Assembly (NCBI RefSeq): GCF_000801105.2
Contig: NC_079511.1
Location: forward strand, 14,822,602 to 14,886,601
Source: Raphanus sativus
Lineage: Eukaryota > Streptophyta > Magnoliopsida > Brassicales > Brassicaceae
Reading direction: 5' to 3'
Length of the DNA: 64,000 nt
The notes beneath the pieces were generated by a model, which worked only from the letters and a program-made list of their open reading frames with translations, did no database searches and was not told where the DNA came from. Numbering within the stretch: position 1 is the stretch's first letter; every line of letters begins with the position of its first letter. Shown here piece after piece: positions 1 to 10,980 of the stretch. A program made the translations under genes and the position numbers.

Positions 1-302
1 CTTCCTAAACTTTATTTATTTCTTCGGCATATCTTATCTCACATGCAACAGAAGATGGATGCACGGAGCCGCAACACCGTTGTCGCAACTTTAGATTTCA
101 GAATCGGAAAATTTTCAACTATCTTCACCGAAAGAGTCCTCACAGCTGGCCTGCTCCTCCAAAATCCGTCGAGATGTACTCGGAGGCTTCATAATCGCAG
201 AAGAAGTGAAAAAAAATTGTTACACTTCTTCAGTTATTACTTGTTACAAACTTAATAGTAAACTATTTGTGACAAACAAAGAGCCACGTCCATATGTTCT
301 AA
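1..302. other. Intergenic sequence, no recognisable gene
   Basis: A less AT-rich patch lies at about 40-215 and has a short open frame on +, but neither strand gives a recognisable protein. It may be a leader or exon remnant of a gene outside the window. I see nothing else here. Confidence 0.4.
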
Positions 303-551
303 GGACATCATTATTGGTAGGACTATAAAAAAGTCCTTCAAATTTTTCTTTTTAGTTTTCTGATTTAAAAAAATAAATAAAAATCAACCAATCGCGGGCC
401 ACCACGTGTCGTGGGGCCGGAAAACAGTACTAAGAACTCATTGCAAATGTTTCTTAGTTAATGACTTTTTCTTCTTGTCCTTCTTGGTTCTGCTGCTTTT
501 GTGGTCCTCCCTCCCCTTAGGACTCACCTAAGGACACCAATAATGCTGCCC
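303..551. mobile_element. Harbinger-type MITE with TAA target duplication
   Basis: A 249-bp non-coding element is flanked by TAA at 300-302 and 552-554. Its ends are inverted repeats: GGACATCATTATTGG on the left, and GGGCAGCATTATTGG read inward from the right. A 3-bp TWA duplication with G-starting inverted ends is the hallmark of PIF/Harbinger elements. The interior holds a G-box core CACGTG at about 403-408 and pyrimidine-rich sequence, with no coding capacity. It would depend on a transposase supplied elsewhere. Confidence 0.75.
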
Positions 552-554
552 TAA

Positions 555-1204
555 TAAATAATATCCAATATATATTTAGTTTTGTTTTGTAGGTTGCACC
601 CGTTGATTGAAAGAGCAAAATTGCATTATTACGCATAATACAACATATATCAGTTAAAATTAGGGAAAATGGACAGCGAATTAATTATAATTTTCTTTTG
701 GTGCTACTGGAAACAATTTCCCAAAATTGAATTTGAAAACAATTTGAATATGTTAATCTAAATTTGCTAAAATGTATATTTTATCCCTTTTTACAAGGAT
801 AAAATAGATGTTCTAACTTATTTTATGTTTTTATAAAAGTTATAATTCATATTATAAAGTATTCTCTTTGATATATTTAAATATAAAATATGTTTGCTTT
901 TGTTCTAACCAAAGGTCTTTGTTATTTATAAAGTACAATATATATTTTAGGATTTTTACTTCATGTAGAAATTTAGGATTTTTACTTCATGTAGAAAATC
1001 TAGAAAACTCTAACTTGTGTTATATCTTTTACTCTATTATATATCGTAGATAAACAACGAGTTCTTACCTGTATGGTATTTTCTAAGCATACTAGAATTT
1101 ATATTCTAACCTTTTGTCTATATTCTATATTTTTTAGAATATGAATTATAACCTTTTGTCTACATTCTATCTTTTAAAAATATATATTATATATATTCAT
1201 TCAT
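555..1204. other. AT-rich intergenic DNA with small tandem duplications
   Basis: No gene is seen. A segment of about 22 bp (AGGATTTTTACTTCATGTAG core) is repeated in tandem at about 949-993. A segment beginning CTAACCTTTTGTCTA recurs at about 1105-1170. Short open frames here are AT-rich noise. Confidence 0.5.
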
Positions 1205-2632
1205 ATGGAGTACCCTCACTTGGATTTTGCCATGCCAGTTTAAAAGGTTTGACATTGTTGAGATTGTTTATTTTAGTTAAGGAATCCATAGTTTGGTGAA
1301 AGATAACTTAAGAAGCAGAAATTACTTTGAATGGTTAGTGAAATGATTATGTCTCTATATATATATATATAAGGCTTGAAGCATAGTTTTAAATATTTCA
1401 AATATTCTAGGGCATAAAAATATTTACAAATCTTTGTTTGTTGCAACTATTAACATATTCTTTAAATGAATGATATGTTATTATAAATATTTAGATTCAC
1501 ACAGTATCATGTTTAGGAAAACATCAATTGTTGAAGAGGTTAAAATCTTCCAATATGGATAAATTATTAAAACATTATTGGTTGTATATGTCAACTAACC
1601 ATTTTTAATATCATTTTAACTTGTTTGCTTGTTGTAGCATATGTTACATTGAATCAGAAGCGGGTACGTAGTAATATAGAGACGGTTAGTAGGAAGCAAA
1701 TACATGTTGAAAGCAGATACATGTTAGAAGCATATATATATATATATATATATATAATGTAAAACCACAAATAAAAAAAATTTATAAAAAAAATATTAAC
1801 AATGTTTAAACCACATACAAATCAAGTACAGAGTCTTGAATAATAAGAAACTCAACTAAAAATAAAACCTTTCAATGTCAAAGATCTAGGCCTTTTCAAC
1901 ACCATGGATTATGGAGTACTCTCACTTGAATTTCACCATGCCAATTTAAAAGGTTTGGCATTGCTGAGATTGTTTATTTTAGTTAAGGAATCCATATTTT
2001 GGTGAAAGATAAGTTAAGAAGCAGAAATTGTTTTGAATGGATAGTGAAATGATTATGTATATATATATATATATATATATCTATCTATAAGGCTTGAAGC
2101 GTAGTTTTAAAGATTTCAAATATTCTAGGGCATAAAAATATTTACAAATCTTTGTTTGTTACAACTGTTAACATATTCTTTAAATGAACGATATGATATT
2201 ATAAATAATTAGATTCACACAGTATCATGTTTAGGAAAACATCAATTGTTGAAGAGGTTAAAATCTTCCAATGTGGATAAATTATTAAAACATTGTTGGT
2301 TGTATATGTCAACTAACCATTTTTATTATCATTTCAACTTGTTTGTTTGTTGCAGCACATGTTACATTGAATCAGAAGCGAATACGTAGAAGCATAGAAA
2401 CGATTTTTTTTCAAAACAACAGGAAGCAAATACATGTTGGAAGCAAATAGATGTTAGAAGCACATATATATATATATAATGTAAACCCACAAATAAGTTT
2501 ATATAATGTAAAACCACAAATAAAATAAATTTGTAAAAAAATATTAAAAATGTCTAAACCACACACAAATCAAGTACAGAGTCTTGAATAATAAAAAACT
2601 TAACTAAAAATAAAACCGTTCAATGTCAAAGA
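1205..2632. repeat. Tandem duplication, period about 706 bp
   Basis: The segment from 1205 (ATGGAGTACCCTCACTTGGA) recurs from 1911 (ATGGAGTACTCTCACTTGAA). The copies stay collinear through shared landmarks: TGGTGAAAGATAA, an AT microsatellite, CAGTATCATGTTTAGGAAAA, and the end CAATGTCAAAGATCTAGG. Single-base differences and changes in the AT runs (about 1732-1756 in copy one) show the duplication is not recent. The second copy ends where the hAT transposase remnant begins, so the unit may be terminal DNA of that element. Confidence 0.85.
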
Positions 2633-2640
2633 TCTAGGCA

Positions 2641-4900
2641 GTTGTCTTACTTATTTTCATATTTTCCATCAAACACAACAACCTCTAATTCTGGTTCATC
2701 AAAGGAAAGATCTTCAAACTCAAATCTTTCGATATTAAGTTCATCCAAAGAATCAAATTTGTCACCTCCAATATCCCACATCTTGTTTGGACTTTCTTTG
2801 TAAGCAGAACTTCTTTTAGATAAAACACAAAGATTAGTATGCACACATACCAAATCTTCAGCTCTTTGTAGGATAATCTTATTTCTTGTTGTAGAATAAA
2901 TAAATAAGTGCTCAAGTTCTTTTCACAAAATAAGGATGAAGAAGGTTGTCCAAGGAACTTAAATACTAAGGCTTTAAGCCTCGGAGCTGAAGATTCATGA
3001 ACTGCCCACCATCTTAAATATTCTAAATAAACCTATCCTGAATTGCATCAAAATTATCAAAAACTTCCAAGTCCAGAAATTAGAACACACAATGGTAATT
3101 TATTTCCTTTCATCTTAATTTGGAAACTATTTCATGATGCAATTTTTTCTTTCTCTAGTAATCTCCAATCTTGATGTGGGCTTTTTATATTGTTCACTTC
3201 ACTAAGCCACTATGAGATATAATATCTACATCCAACAAAATAAATAACAATTTTGTTACCTTAACAACCTTCTAATTAAATTGTTTAAATTTTAGTTTGT
3301 AAGATAATAAATCAAATGAACTTGAATAAATTTATGACATAACTGAGGTTTAGAGAATGTGTCATACAATGGAGAGAAGTGCTACTCTTACTCCAAGGAG
3401 ATGTCATAATATAATGCACAATACTCCAAAACCGAGTCATCTTCAAGTTATTTTCTTTCTTTTCTAAAAACATGGTCTTCTTCGTAGTCTAAATCATGCT
3501 TTCCCACCATTCATAAACCAGATGAGGCTTGTCAGTATCAATAGCTATAATCACACTATATATCAGTAAAGTGAAAGACAAAGCATATTCAAGCTTATCC
3601 CTGAACATCTCATCGAATATAATTTTCTTCACTGCTGATGCGCTTTCTACATTATCATCTTTATAATCATCCCATTTAAAAATGATCACCTTTTGTTTTA
3701 ACCTGGTTTGTATTTTCTTAAATGTCTTAAGCATCACAACTGTTGAAACAAACCTATAAAAACAAACTTAATAGTCTTATATTTTAAGTGTAATTAAGAT
3801 TGAACTTAACAATAGAAAACACAAACCTTGTAGAAGAAATTGTAATGAGCTTAAGATCACAATGCTCATGACACCTCTCATTCCATGGTTCATAATGAAA
3901 TTCTTGATCCGAGTAACATCTTAGGGGATAAACTTTATCCAATAACAAGCATCATACACACCTTTGTTGATTATTTTATTATAAACTGTTGAACATATGT
4001 TCTTCAGAGCGAGGTTCAAAGTATGAACCACACATGGTGTTCAAAAGATAGTATGAAACTTAGCTGAAATAAGCACCAGATTTTACACTGTTAGGATCAT
4101 TGTCTGTGACTACCTGAACCACAATTTCATGTCTAACTTCCTTTATGCAGTCTATGATTGAATCACATTTTCATGTCCAACCTCCTTTATGCAGTCTATG
4201 AACTTTCTGCAATCACCTCACTAGTTTTTGTTTCACCTTGGGCATTGACCGCTCTTAACATCATTTGACCAATCTCTCTACAGCAAACAAATTTAAAATG
4301 GGTCTTAGATGATAACTCCTTTATGTTTCCATGAATCTTTTAAAGGCTGCAAGTACACTTCAATGCTATCTGTTTTCTTTCTAAAGAAGTGTAGTCCTCA
4401 AAGCATTATACCCAGGGGAAACATATTCTGGAATTTGTGATGTACGAACATATGAATTTGTGATAATGATGATTTCTTGCAACGTTAAAAGATAACCCAC
4501 TTATACATAACTTTCTAGCTAATTCACCATCACACTGTTTCATAGCTTGATTGTTAAATAATTTTTCTGAAGCTGCACCCATTTCTTTTATCTTCTTTGA
4601 ATCAGACTCACTCGTATCAGGAAATTTGTATCTCATGTTATAGCCAAGAGAAGAAGTAGATGCTTTCTTGACAATGAAGGTAATGGGACTGGTGTAGGAG
4701 TTGCACGTTTTATCCACTATTTGCAATTCATTAATAAATTTCTTCATGTTATCTCTTTCTTGTGGAGTAACTTTCAAGCGTCCTTTGATTTCATTAATTC
4801 CCTCTTGTAAAAGATGAGTCACAACTCTAGTGCGAGATCTAACGTATGTTTTGTTGCAAAATTTGCATTCAAACCTCCATGATCCCATCATGCTATCTTT
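2641..4900 (-). pseudogene. Decayed hAT-superfamily (BED finger/DUF659) transposase
   Basis: Reading down from 4891, the minus strand begins with a BED-type zinc finger (WRFECKFCNKTY..., with a CxxC pair and a following VVTHLL histidine). Degenerate DUF659 sequence follows at about 4380-3850, including the blocks VVQVVTD and VVHTLNLALKNIC, which sit in different frames. A hAT middle region lies at 3737-3489 (VVMLKTFKKIQTRL ... HLVYEWWESM). The tail at 2853-2647 has NKMWDIGGDKFDSLDE and LSFDEPELE, typical of the C-termini of plant hAT transposases. Stops and frame changes separate the blocks, so no working transposase is encoded. Family knowledge: hAT enzymes are RNase H-fold cut-and-paste transposases. 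The order of blocks matches one ancestral gene. Confidence 0.8.
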
Positions 4901-6080
4901 TCAACTTTGTTCACATAGATTCATAAAGATGTTTTTTCATCCACAACATCATTATTAGATGGGTTCATACTTCTAAAAAATTGTGATAATGAAGACCCTG
5001 GTTTTTAAGACTATGCAAGGAAACAGAAAAATAAATAGAGTCTTTGCACTTATTTAATATTAATATGAGACTTTAACTTTAGTTTTATAATCCAAATTCA
5101 CTTTTACTTTCAACCATTACCAAACATTCAATCATTGTACCATATAAAAAAAGAAAGTCTCATGTTTCTGTAAAAGACGAGAAGAATTTAACAAAGAGAT
5201 AAAAATCTAAAGAAATTACCATATGAGATCTTCTGGTCCCATTACGAAGAACAAAAAAAGATCACAACTATGAATTGTAAAATATATGAGAATGACGATT
5301 CATCATCGTAGTTTTTTCTGTATCCACTTTTTAATTAGGGATTTTAGTTAAGGAAATAAAACATAAAACATTTAATTTTTCCTCTTTATTTCTATTTATG
5401 ATTCCAATATTAGATTCAAAAAGTCCAAATATAAATCATAGGTTCCATCATACTTCCAAGACCTGTTTTTTGGAACCACGATTCTGGCACGCTTTCGACC
5501 AGTTCCGTGGGCTTCCGACTCTGTTTCCGCTTAAAAACCAGGAACCATGACTTAGAAGACGCTTCAATGCAGCATAATTTGCAATTGTGAAAATCTTCTT
5601 TAAATACACGCTATGATATTATAAATATATAAATTAATTACCATACATGTCTATAAGTATCTTTATTGTCGAAGGAGTTAAAACCTTTCAATCTGAAAAT
5701 ATTAAAACTAACATTTATCTACTGTATCTTCAATTAATCCAAAAAATTCCATTTGAACTTTTTAACAATGATAGAATATTTTAAATACATTTTTAGCATA
5801 TATTCTTACATATATCATTGCCAATAAATGCAAGAATCTAGGATTTTTTTCCATCTAAATTTTATAAAAATCATAAAATATTTTGTTTTTCATATCTTTC
5901 TGGCATATATTGTTACAATAAGCTTGTTTAAAATTATAACCTGCCATTTTCATTGGAAATAATATCATTTTATTTTATACAATATATTAAAACTACGAAA
6001 TACGTTGATAAATATGATTAATTAGACTGGAAATATTTGCGTTAAAATTTAATGTCACTGTTTCTATATATCTTCGTATT
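4901..6080. other. AT-rich DNA with a 13-bp inverted repeat
   Basis: No gene is recognised. CCTGGTTTTTAAG at 4997-5009 is matched by its reverse complement at 5530-5542. This could mark the ends of a short non-autonomous element or be a remnant of the neighbouring hAT element, but no target duplication was found. A GC-richer patch lies at 5460-5545. The rest is AT-rich. Confidence 0.35.
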
Positions 6081-6081
6081 T

Positions 6082-6490
6082 TTAGTTTGAGAACATCATT
6101 CTCATTTTGACCGCTGCTTTTCTCTCTAGTTGCAGCTTCATACGATCCATAAAACTTGCAATCAAGGTCATTGATCTAGTGCCAATGTTGCTTACAATGA
6201 CTTGTCTCTCTCTGTTCGCAGCCAGCTTCGGACTTGCCGCAAAGTAGGCTGCAATTCTTTTCCAGAAAGCGCCACTACTTTTCTCGTTACCAACAACAGG
6301 ATCTTTGCTTGTGTTTAACCACGAGCTGATGAGCACAACATCATCCGTTGGCGTCTATTTCTTTCATTCTCTCGTTCTCTTGTTCTTTTCGCTCTGCAGG
6401 AGTGTCTTCGCCGAAATTTGAATCTTCAGTACCTTGAGTGCCTAGAAAAACAGTTTGTGATGAAGATAGTTCGACATTATATTGTATATA
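6082..6490 (-). pseudogene. Harbinger Myb-like DNA-binding protein remnant
   Basis: The minus strand reads TEDSNFGEDTPAERKEQEN, then a stop where the conserved Trp of the RRKW motif is expected (about 6355). It continues as TPTDDVVLISSWLNTSKDP and GAFWKRIAAYFAASPKL. This is the N-terminal and Myb/SANT-like region of the second protein of plant PIF/Harbinger elements, often misannotated as a glutathione S-transferase T3-like protein. The central part is missing: AANRERQ is followed by TRSMTLIASFMDRMKLQLERK, a distal segment, so an internal deletion is likely. It is related to the fuller copy at 21.5-22.2 kb. No transposase or matching ends were found next to it. Confidence 0.75.
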
Positions 6491-6499
6491 ACCAAGGTA

Positions 6500-7641
6500 G
6501 ATCAATAAACTTTAAAGTCTGCCTACATGGTTTAGAATCCATATCCGAAGATGCCAGAAAAGAGAGAAATAAAAGAACAATGTGTTGGAGTTGGAAGAGA
6601 AGAAAACACAACTTATAATGTATTCAAGAAAGATGAGAAGGAAAGATTTTTATAGATTAAAGAGAAGGATCAACGCATTCATCACAACCAACCAACTCGA
6701 CTGTCTATATTTCTCTACAACTTGTAAAGTCATTAACTCATTTAAAGATGGAAAACAAAGCTGGAAAGAAGGCTTCTCATGTTCTGACTTTTGGGTTTGA
6801 GTTATGTTTAATGCTATTAATTTGTTTGTTTTCAAAATGAAAGACCTCTCTAACCAAAAACTTTAATTTGAGCAAATGAGAGCTACCAAAAACACTATAA
6901 TCCACTATATTCATGGTTTTGGTCTTTTCTATTCTTTTTTACATGAAATGTACTTGACCTATGTAATATTCGATAAAACTCGAACCTTAAAACAATAAAC
7001 AACAAAAAATGAAAAGTCATATTGAACTCTTACAATGTTAATGTTGATCCTTAAAGGTATCTACCGACTCAGCTGTAAACTGTAACCATAACATCTGTGG
7101 ACTCACTTTATATCACAACCAACCAACTCGAGTTGACATATATCTAACACATTCATCACACTACACCATCGATTTCTATCCAACCATAATTTTTATTTGT
7201 TACCTAACATAACCATAATCTAACACTAACCAAAACATTTAATACCGACGATTCAATTCATTTCAAACAAGATTCAAAATCAACATCAATCGCAACAGAA
7301 TCAAAGAGAAATGTTTACATGTATTGCAATCGTAGGCCTTTTGTTTGACGAACCTGGCTCATGTCTCTTGAGCCATCTTTCTAAAGACAGAAAGACTGAA
7401 ACAAATCAGAAAAATATAAGGATTTGTATATTAAGATTCATGAACATGAAGGAGCAAAAAAAATCAGAGGATTTATATACTAAGACATGCATAATTGAAA
7501 GATTCAAACATAAAAACAAAGTAACATAATTTTACCTTTCGATTCACCTGAGCAACAACAGTCGTCGTTGTTCTTCGTCGAGGAGAACCACCACGAGAAA
7601 AAGAGGACGCCGTTTTCCTTCATTCGAAGAGAGCCACCGCA
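6500..7641. other. Non-coding DNA left of the CACTA insertion
   Basis: No gene is recognised. The block CACAACCAACCAACTCGA occurs near 6683 and again near 7114, a remnant duplication about 430 bp apart. The last 90 bp (7550-7641) are GC-richer (GTCGAGGAGAACCACCACGA) and resemble sequence at about 9283-9312 beyond the CACTA element. Confidence 0.4.
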
Positions 7642-9226
7642 CACTGCAAAAAAAGAGGTGAATTGAATCACTTAAATTGTATCACATAATTAAATGATTT
7701 TATTTTAAATCACTTATTTATAAATGAGACAAATAAATATAAATCAGCATCATTTATAACAAGTGATATTTTTATTAATCTATTTTGCATCAATTCAATA
7801 AAATGATTTTCTTTTTTACTACTTTGTATCACTTTACCAAAAAATGATACTATGATATAAAATTATATCAATTAAATAAATGATGTATTTATTGTTTTTG
7901 TTGACATCACTTACTAAAATGATATATAATTTACGTCAATAGAAAATTAATGCTAACTAAAATTATATAACTATATTTTCTCCTTAACATCAATTTAATA
8001 AAAATGATGGTTTTAGTTTTTATTTGCATCAATTAAACATTTGAGTTAATATAAAGATAACCATAACCAACATCAATAAAATAGTGTACGCAAATATGTA
8101 AAATCCCAGAAAAAAAGGAACCACTATCACAACTACTAGAACCAATATAGCTAAAGATAGTATAAACAACAAAAGAAATAGATCACGATCCTAAAAAATG
8201 TTGAGTGTTTAATTTTCTTTTTTGCTTTTATTTGATTGGTCATGTACTCCTCATATAACTGTTTCCCCCAATAAAACAAGGCATATTCTTCTATTTCAAT
8301 AACTAATACTTTCATCGTCCTCTTCCTATTGCTCTCTAGTTTCTTTTATCAGTTTAACATTTATGCTTAGAAAGTCATTTGACTCAGAACAAGAAGAATC
8401 AAGCACTTATGAGTCATTATGATGGCGATTTGATTTCTTCTTAGGAAGGATATGGAAGTTTATGAGAGGTATCATTTTTTTCTTTTCCATTTCTTCAACT
8501 TTTAAAGTTTAGAGAAAATTACAAAATTTATATATGACTTTCTGTTTATGGCTTAAAAATCTTTGGAAATTGTCCAGAGATACGAGAAGATACAACATTG
8601 ATCTCAAATATGGAGGAAGAGTAGAAGTCTGAGGAAGTCTTCATGCCACCAAGGAAGAACAAAGAGAAAAGAAAGATGAAGAGCCTCAATTGAAGAAATT
8701 TTCATGACCAATTATGTTTATCTTTTTTTTTAGTCCTTTTTCTCTACAAATTTATCTTCAAGTTTCTTTCTATTATTTTTCTTTTTTCGTTAGATTGTAT
8801 TGTCACAGAAAAAGAAATTATTAATAAAAATATTTTTTGTTTAAAGAAATACTGTGTAAACGATAATTTTTAAATTAATGATTATAAAGATTTTTTCAAA
8901 AGTCGATGTTAATTTAAATTTAATTATTAACATGAATATAATTAATTAAAATCAATTATTGTAACTGATACTAATATAAACATCATTTAAACAATTGATG
9001 TAATTGGTAGAATCATTTTTTTACAATTGATACATACTAAAATCAGTTAAATTAACTGATTTCAATATTTGTTTTTTCACATCAGTTATTAATAAAATGA
9101 TGTCAATTATTTGCATCACCACTTTCAGAGTCATTTATTTAAGTGATGCAAAATTCTTTTACATCATTTATAAGTAATGCAAAAATTTAAAATAAATGAT
9201 GTTACACAATGTTTTTTTTTGTAGTG
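7642..9226. mobile_element. Non-autonomous CACTA (CMC/EnSpm) element
   Basis: The left end reads CACTGCAAAAAAAG. The right end, read inward, is CACTACAAAAAAAA. Both are flanked by GCA (7639-7641 and 9227-9229), a perfect 3-bp target duplication as expected for CACTA elements. The 1585-bp interior has no transposase. It is filled with short subterminal motifs in both orientations (ATCATTT/AAATGAT, AAGTGAT/ATCACTT), as in EnSpm-type elements, where the transposase binds such repeats. It is a deletion derivative needing an autonomous partner. Confidence 0.85.
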
Positions 9227-9229
9227 GCA

Positions 9230-10200
9230 AGAGAGGTCGCCGTTATCTTTCATCAACGAGACCACCAAGAGACGTCGCCGTTTCGTCGAGGAAAACCACC
9301 GAGAAAGAGAGAAATAGCCGTTTTGTATCGAGAGAGAAAACAAAAACCGGAACAAACAGATAAAACTCGACACCTCTCCTGTATCCGCTAGCATTTTGAC
9401 ACATGTCCCCTAAAATACATTTCTTCCATTCCTTAATTAAGAGACGTGTCTTCGGTTTATTTCTATTTTTCATTTTAAAAAAATCCTAATTAGGTTAACA
9501 AATCCACTTAGGAGCCTGCGTTAATCCTACTCTTATTCTCGCTCTGACTTCTTGTCCTTAGGTTTTTTTAGGTTTCGATTTAAATTTTGTGTTAAACTTT
9601 ACTATTTGATTGCTTTATCGTTTTTATTTTCTTTTAGATTTTCGGTATTTTTTTCTGTGTACGCTGTATCCGACCGTTTAAAATTTTTTGGGATGAATTA
9701 ATATAAAATACTATATTTTTATATTGTGTATCTTCAATCCATAGTTATCCATGGTTCCAATGGGTCGTCCCCTTTTTTCACCCATCGACTCACAATCACA
9801 TCAATTGTCCGTCTCCGCCTAAACATTTTTCTATTATTTCAATAATTGTATAAGTTTGTCCCCTCACATAATTTATATTTTCCAACACTCATGGTGAATT
9901 TATTCCATTTATTTATTCGACCGCAGCTATCTCCGTGTGTTGACCGCCTCATCGATACTTTACCACCCAATAAGGTATCGACATTCACATTTAATACATG
10001 ACCGACATGTTATTCTAAAAAACCTAAACGAATTGCCTTTCGTCCAAGCAATTGTTGGTGAGGAGAGGAAGAAGACTCAGGGCTTGGCCGACTTAAAAAA
10101 AGCACCTTATCGCCGAAGATACTCTTCCTATATAATGACTCTTCTCAACCTTAGAAACAGCTTCTTCTTCCTCATCGCCGTGGCTTAGGGTTTTCTTCTC
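9230..10200. other. Upstream region of the RCD1-like gene
   Basis: 9227-9400 carries a diverged partner of the 7550-7641 block (CGTCGAGGAAAACCACCGAG), showing that the CACTA element split a locally repeated sequence. 9400-10200 is AT-rich with no recognisable gene and leads into the RCD1-like promoter. CTTAGGGTTTTC at about 10184-10195 resembles a telo-box-like element. Confidence 0.4.
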
Positions 10201-10208
10201 TATAAAAG
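10201..10208 (+). promoter_or_regulatory. Probable TATA box of the RCD1-like gene
   Basis: TATAAAAG follows a pyrimidine-rich stretch and precedes a leader about 90 bp long (CATCAATCTTCTCTAATCG...). The leader appears to be spliced at ...CATCAG|GTTAAT (about 10288). Inferred from motif and spacing only. Confidence 0.5.
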
Positions 10209-10224
10209 CTCATCAATCTTCTCT

Positions 10225-10980
10225 AATCGATAGCTTTTTGCAGAAAACCCTTTGCCGCCTCTGCGATCGAATCTGAACATATCATCAGGTTAATTTTTAG
10301 TTTTTCTTTTTTCTATGTTTTCAAAAGCAGTTTGTGGTAGATCGGCTTAGATTCGTATGATTCCGAGGCGTTTTGAGTCGTTTTTGTTGAATTGAATTGA
10401 TTTGACTTCTCATGTGAGTTTTGTCCACGATCTGATCTGATCTTTCAAAGCCTCTAAATCGATTGACTTGTGCAGGAACTTTCTTGCCGACGGCGGGGAG
10501 TAAAAGACGGTGGCGTTTCGTCTCTGATTGTGTTTTTATTTCTATGACAAAGAAGATGAACACACTTGTATCTACCCATCAGAATCTAACTGTTACCGTT
10601 GGGTGAGTTACTGTTTGTAACACACTTCTTTTTTTGTTTTGAATGAGCACGCTGCTTGTTGTATTGCAGTGCATGATTTATCTAATGAAAAGACTGTTCA
10701 TGACTTTACTAACTCATGTAAACTGTAGCAAAGAGATATACCATGATGGTTATAGTCTCCTAAATTTATGTTGTTTCTGTTATGTTAACTGTGACAAGTG
10801 TATCATAGACTCTATTTTCCCTACTTGTTATTAAGTATCTTATGCATTTCCATTTCTTTTGTGCAGTGCTCTTTAAATGCTGTGGGCAAGGCACTATCTT
10901 TAGGACTGACAGCGAGTTGTTAGAGTTTCAGTTGACTTTTTCTTTCAAGGTTATAGGTTTAGCATTGTTAATAGCTAGTT
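10225..10980 (+). other. Putative 5' leader with intron(s), RCD1-like gene
   Basis: Between the TATA box and the ATG at 10981 there is no coding sequence, but there are plausible splice sites. A donor lies near 10289, acceptor-like TTGTGCAG near 10476, and acceptor-like TTTTGTGCAG near 10866. An intron in the 5' untranslated region is therefore likely. The exact leader structure needs transcript data. Confidence 0.4.

Noticed and set aside
9164..9473. Overlapping small ORFs on both strands
   Set aside because: They cross the right end of the CACTA element, so they cannot be ancestral genes.
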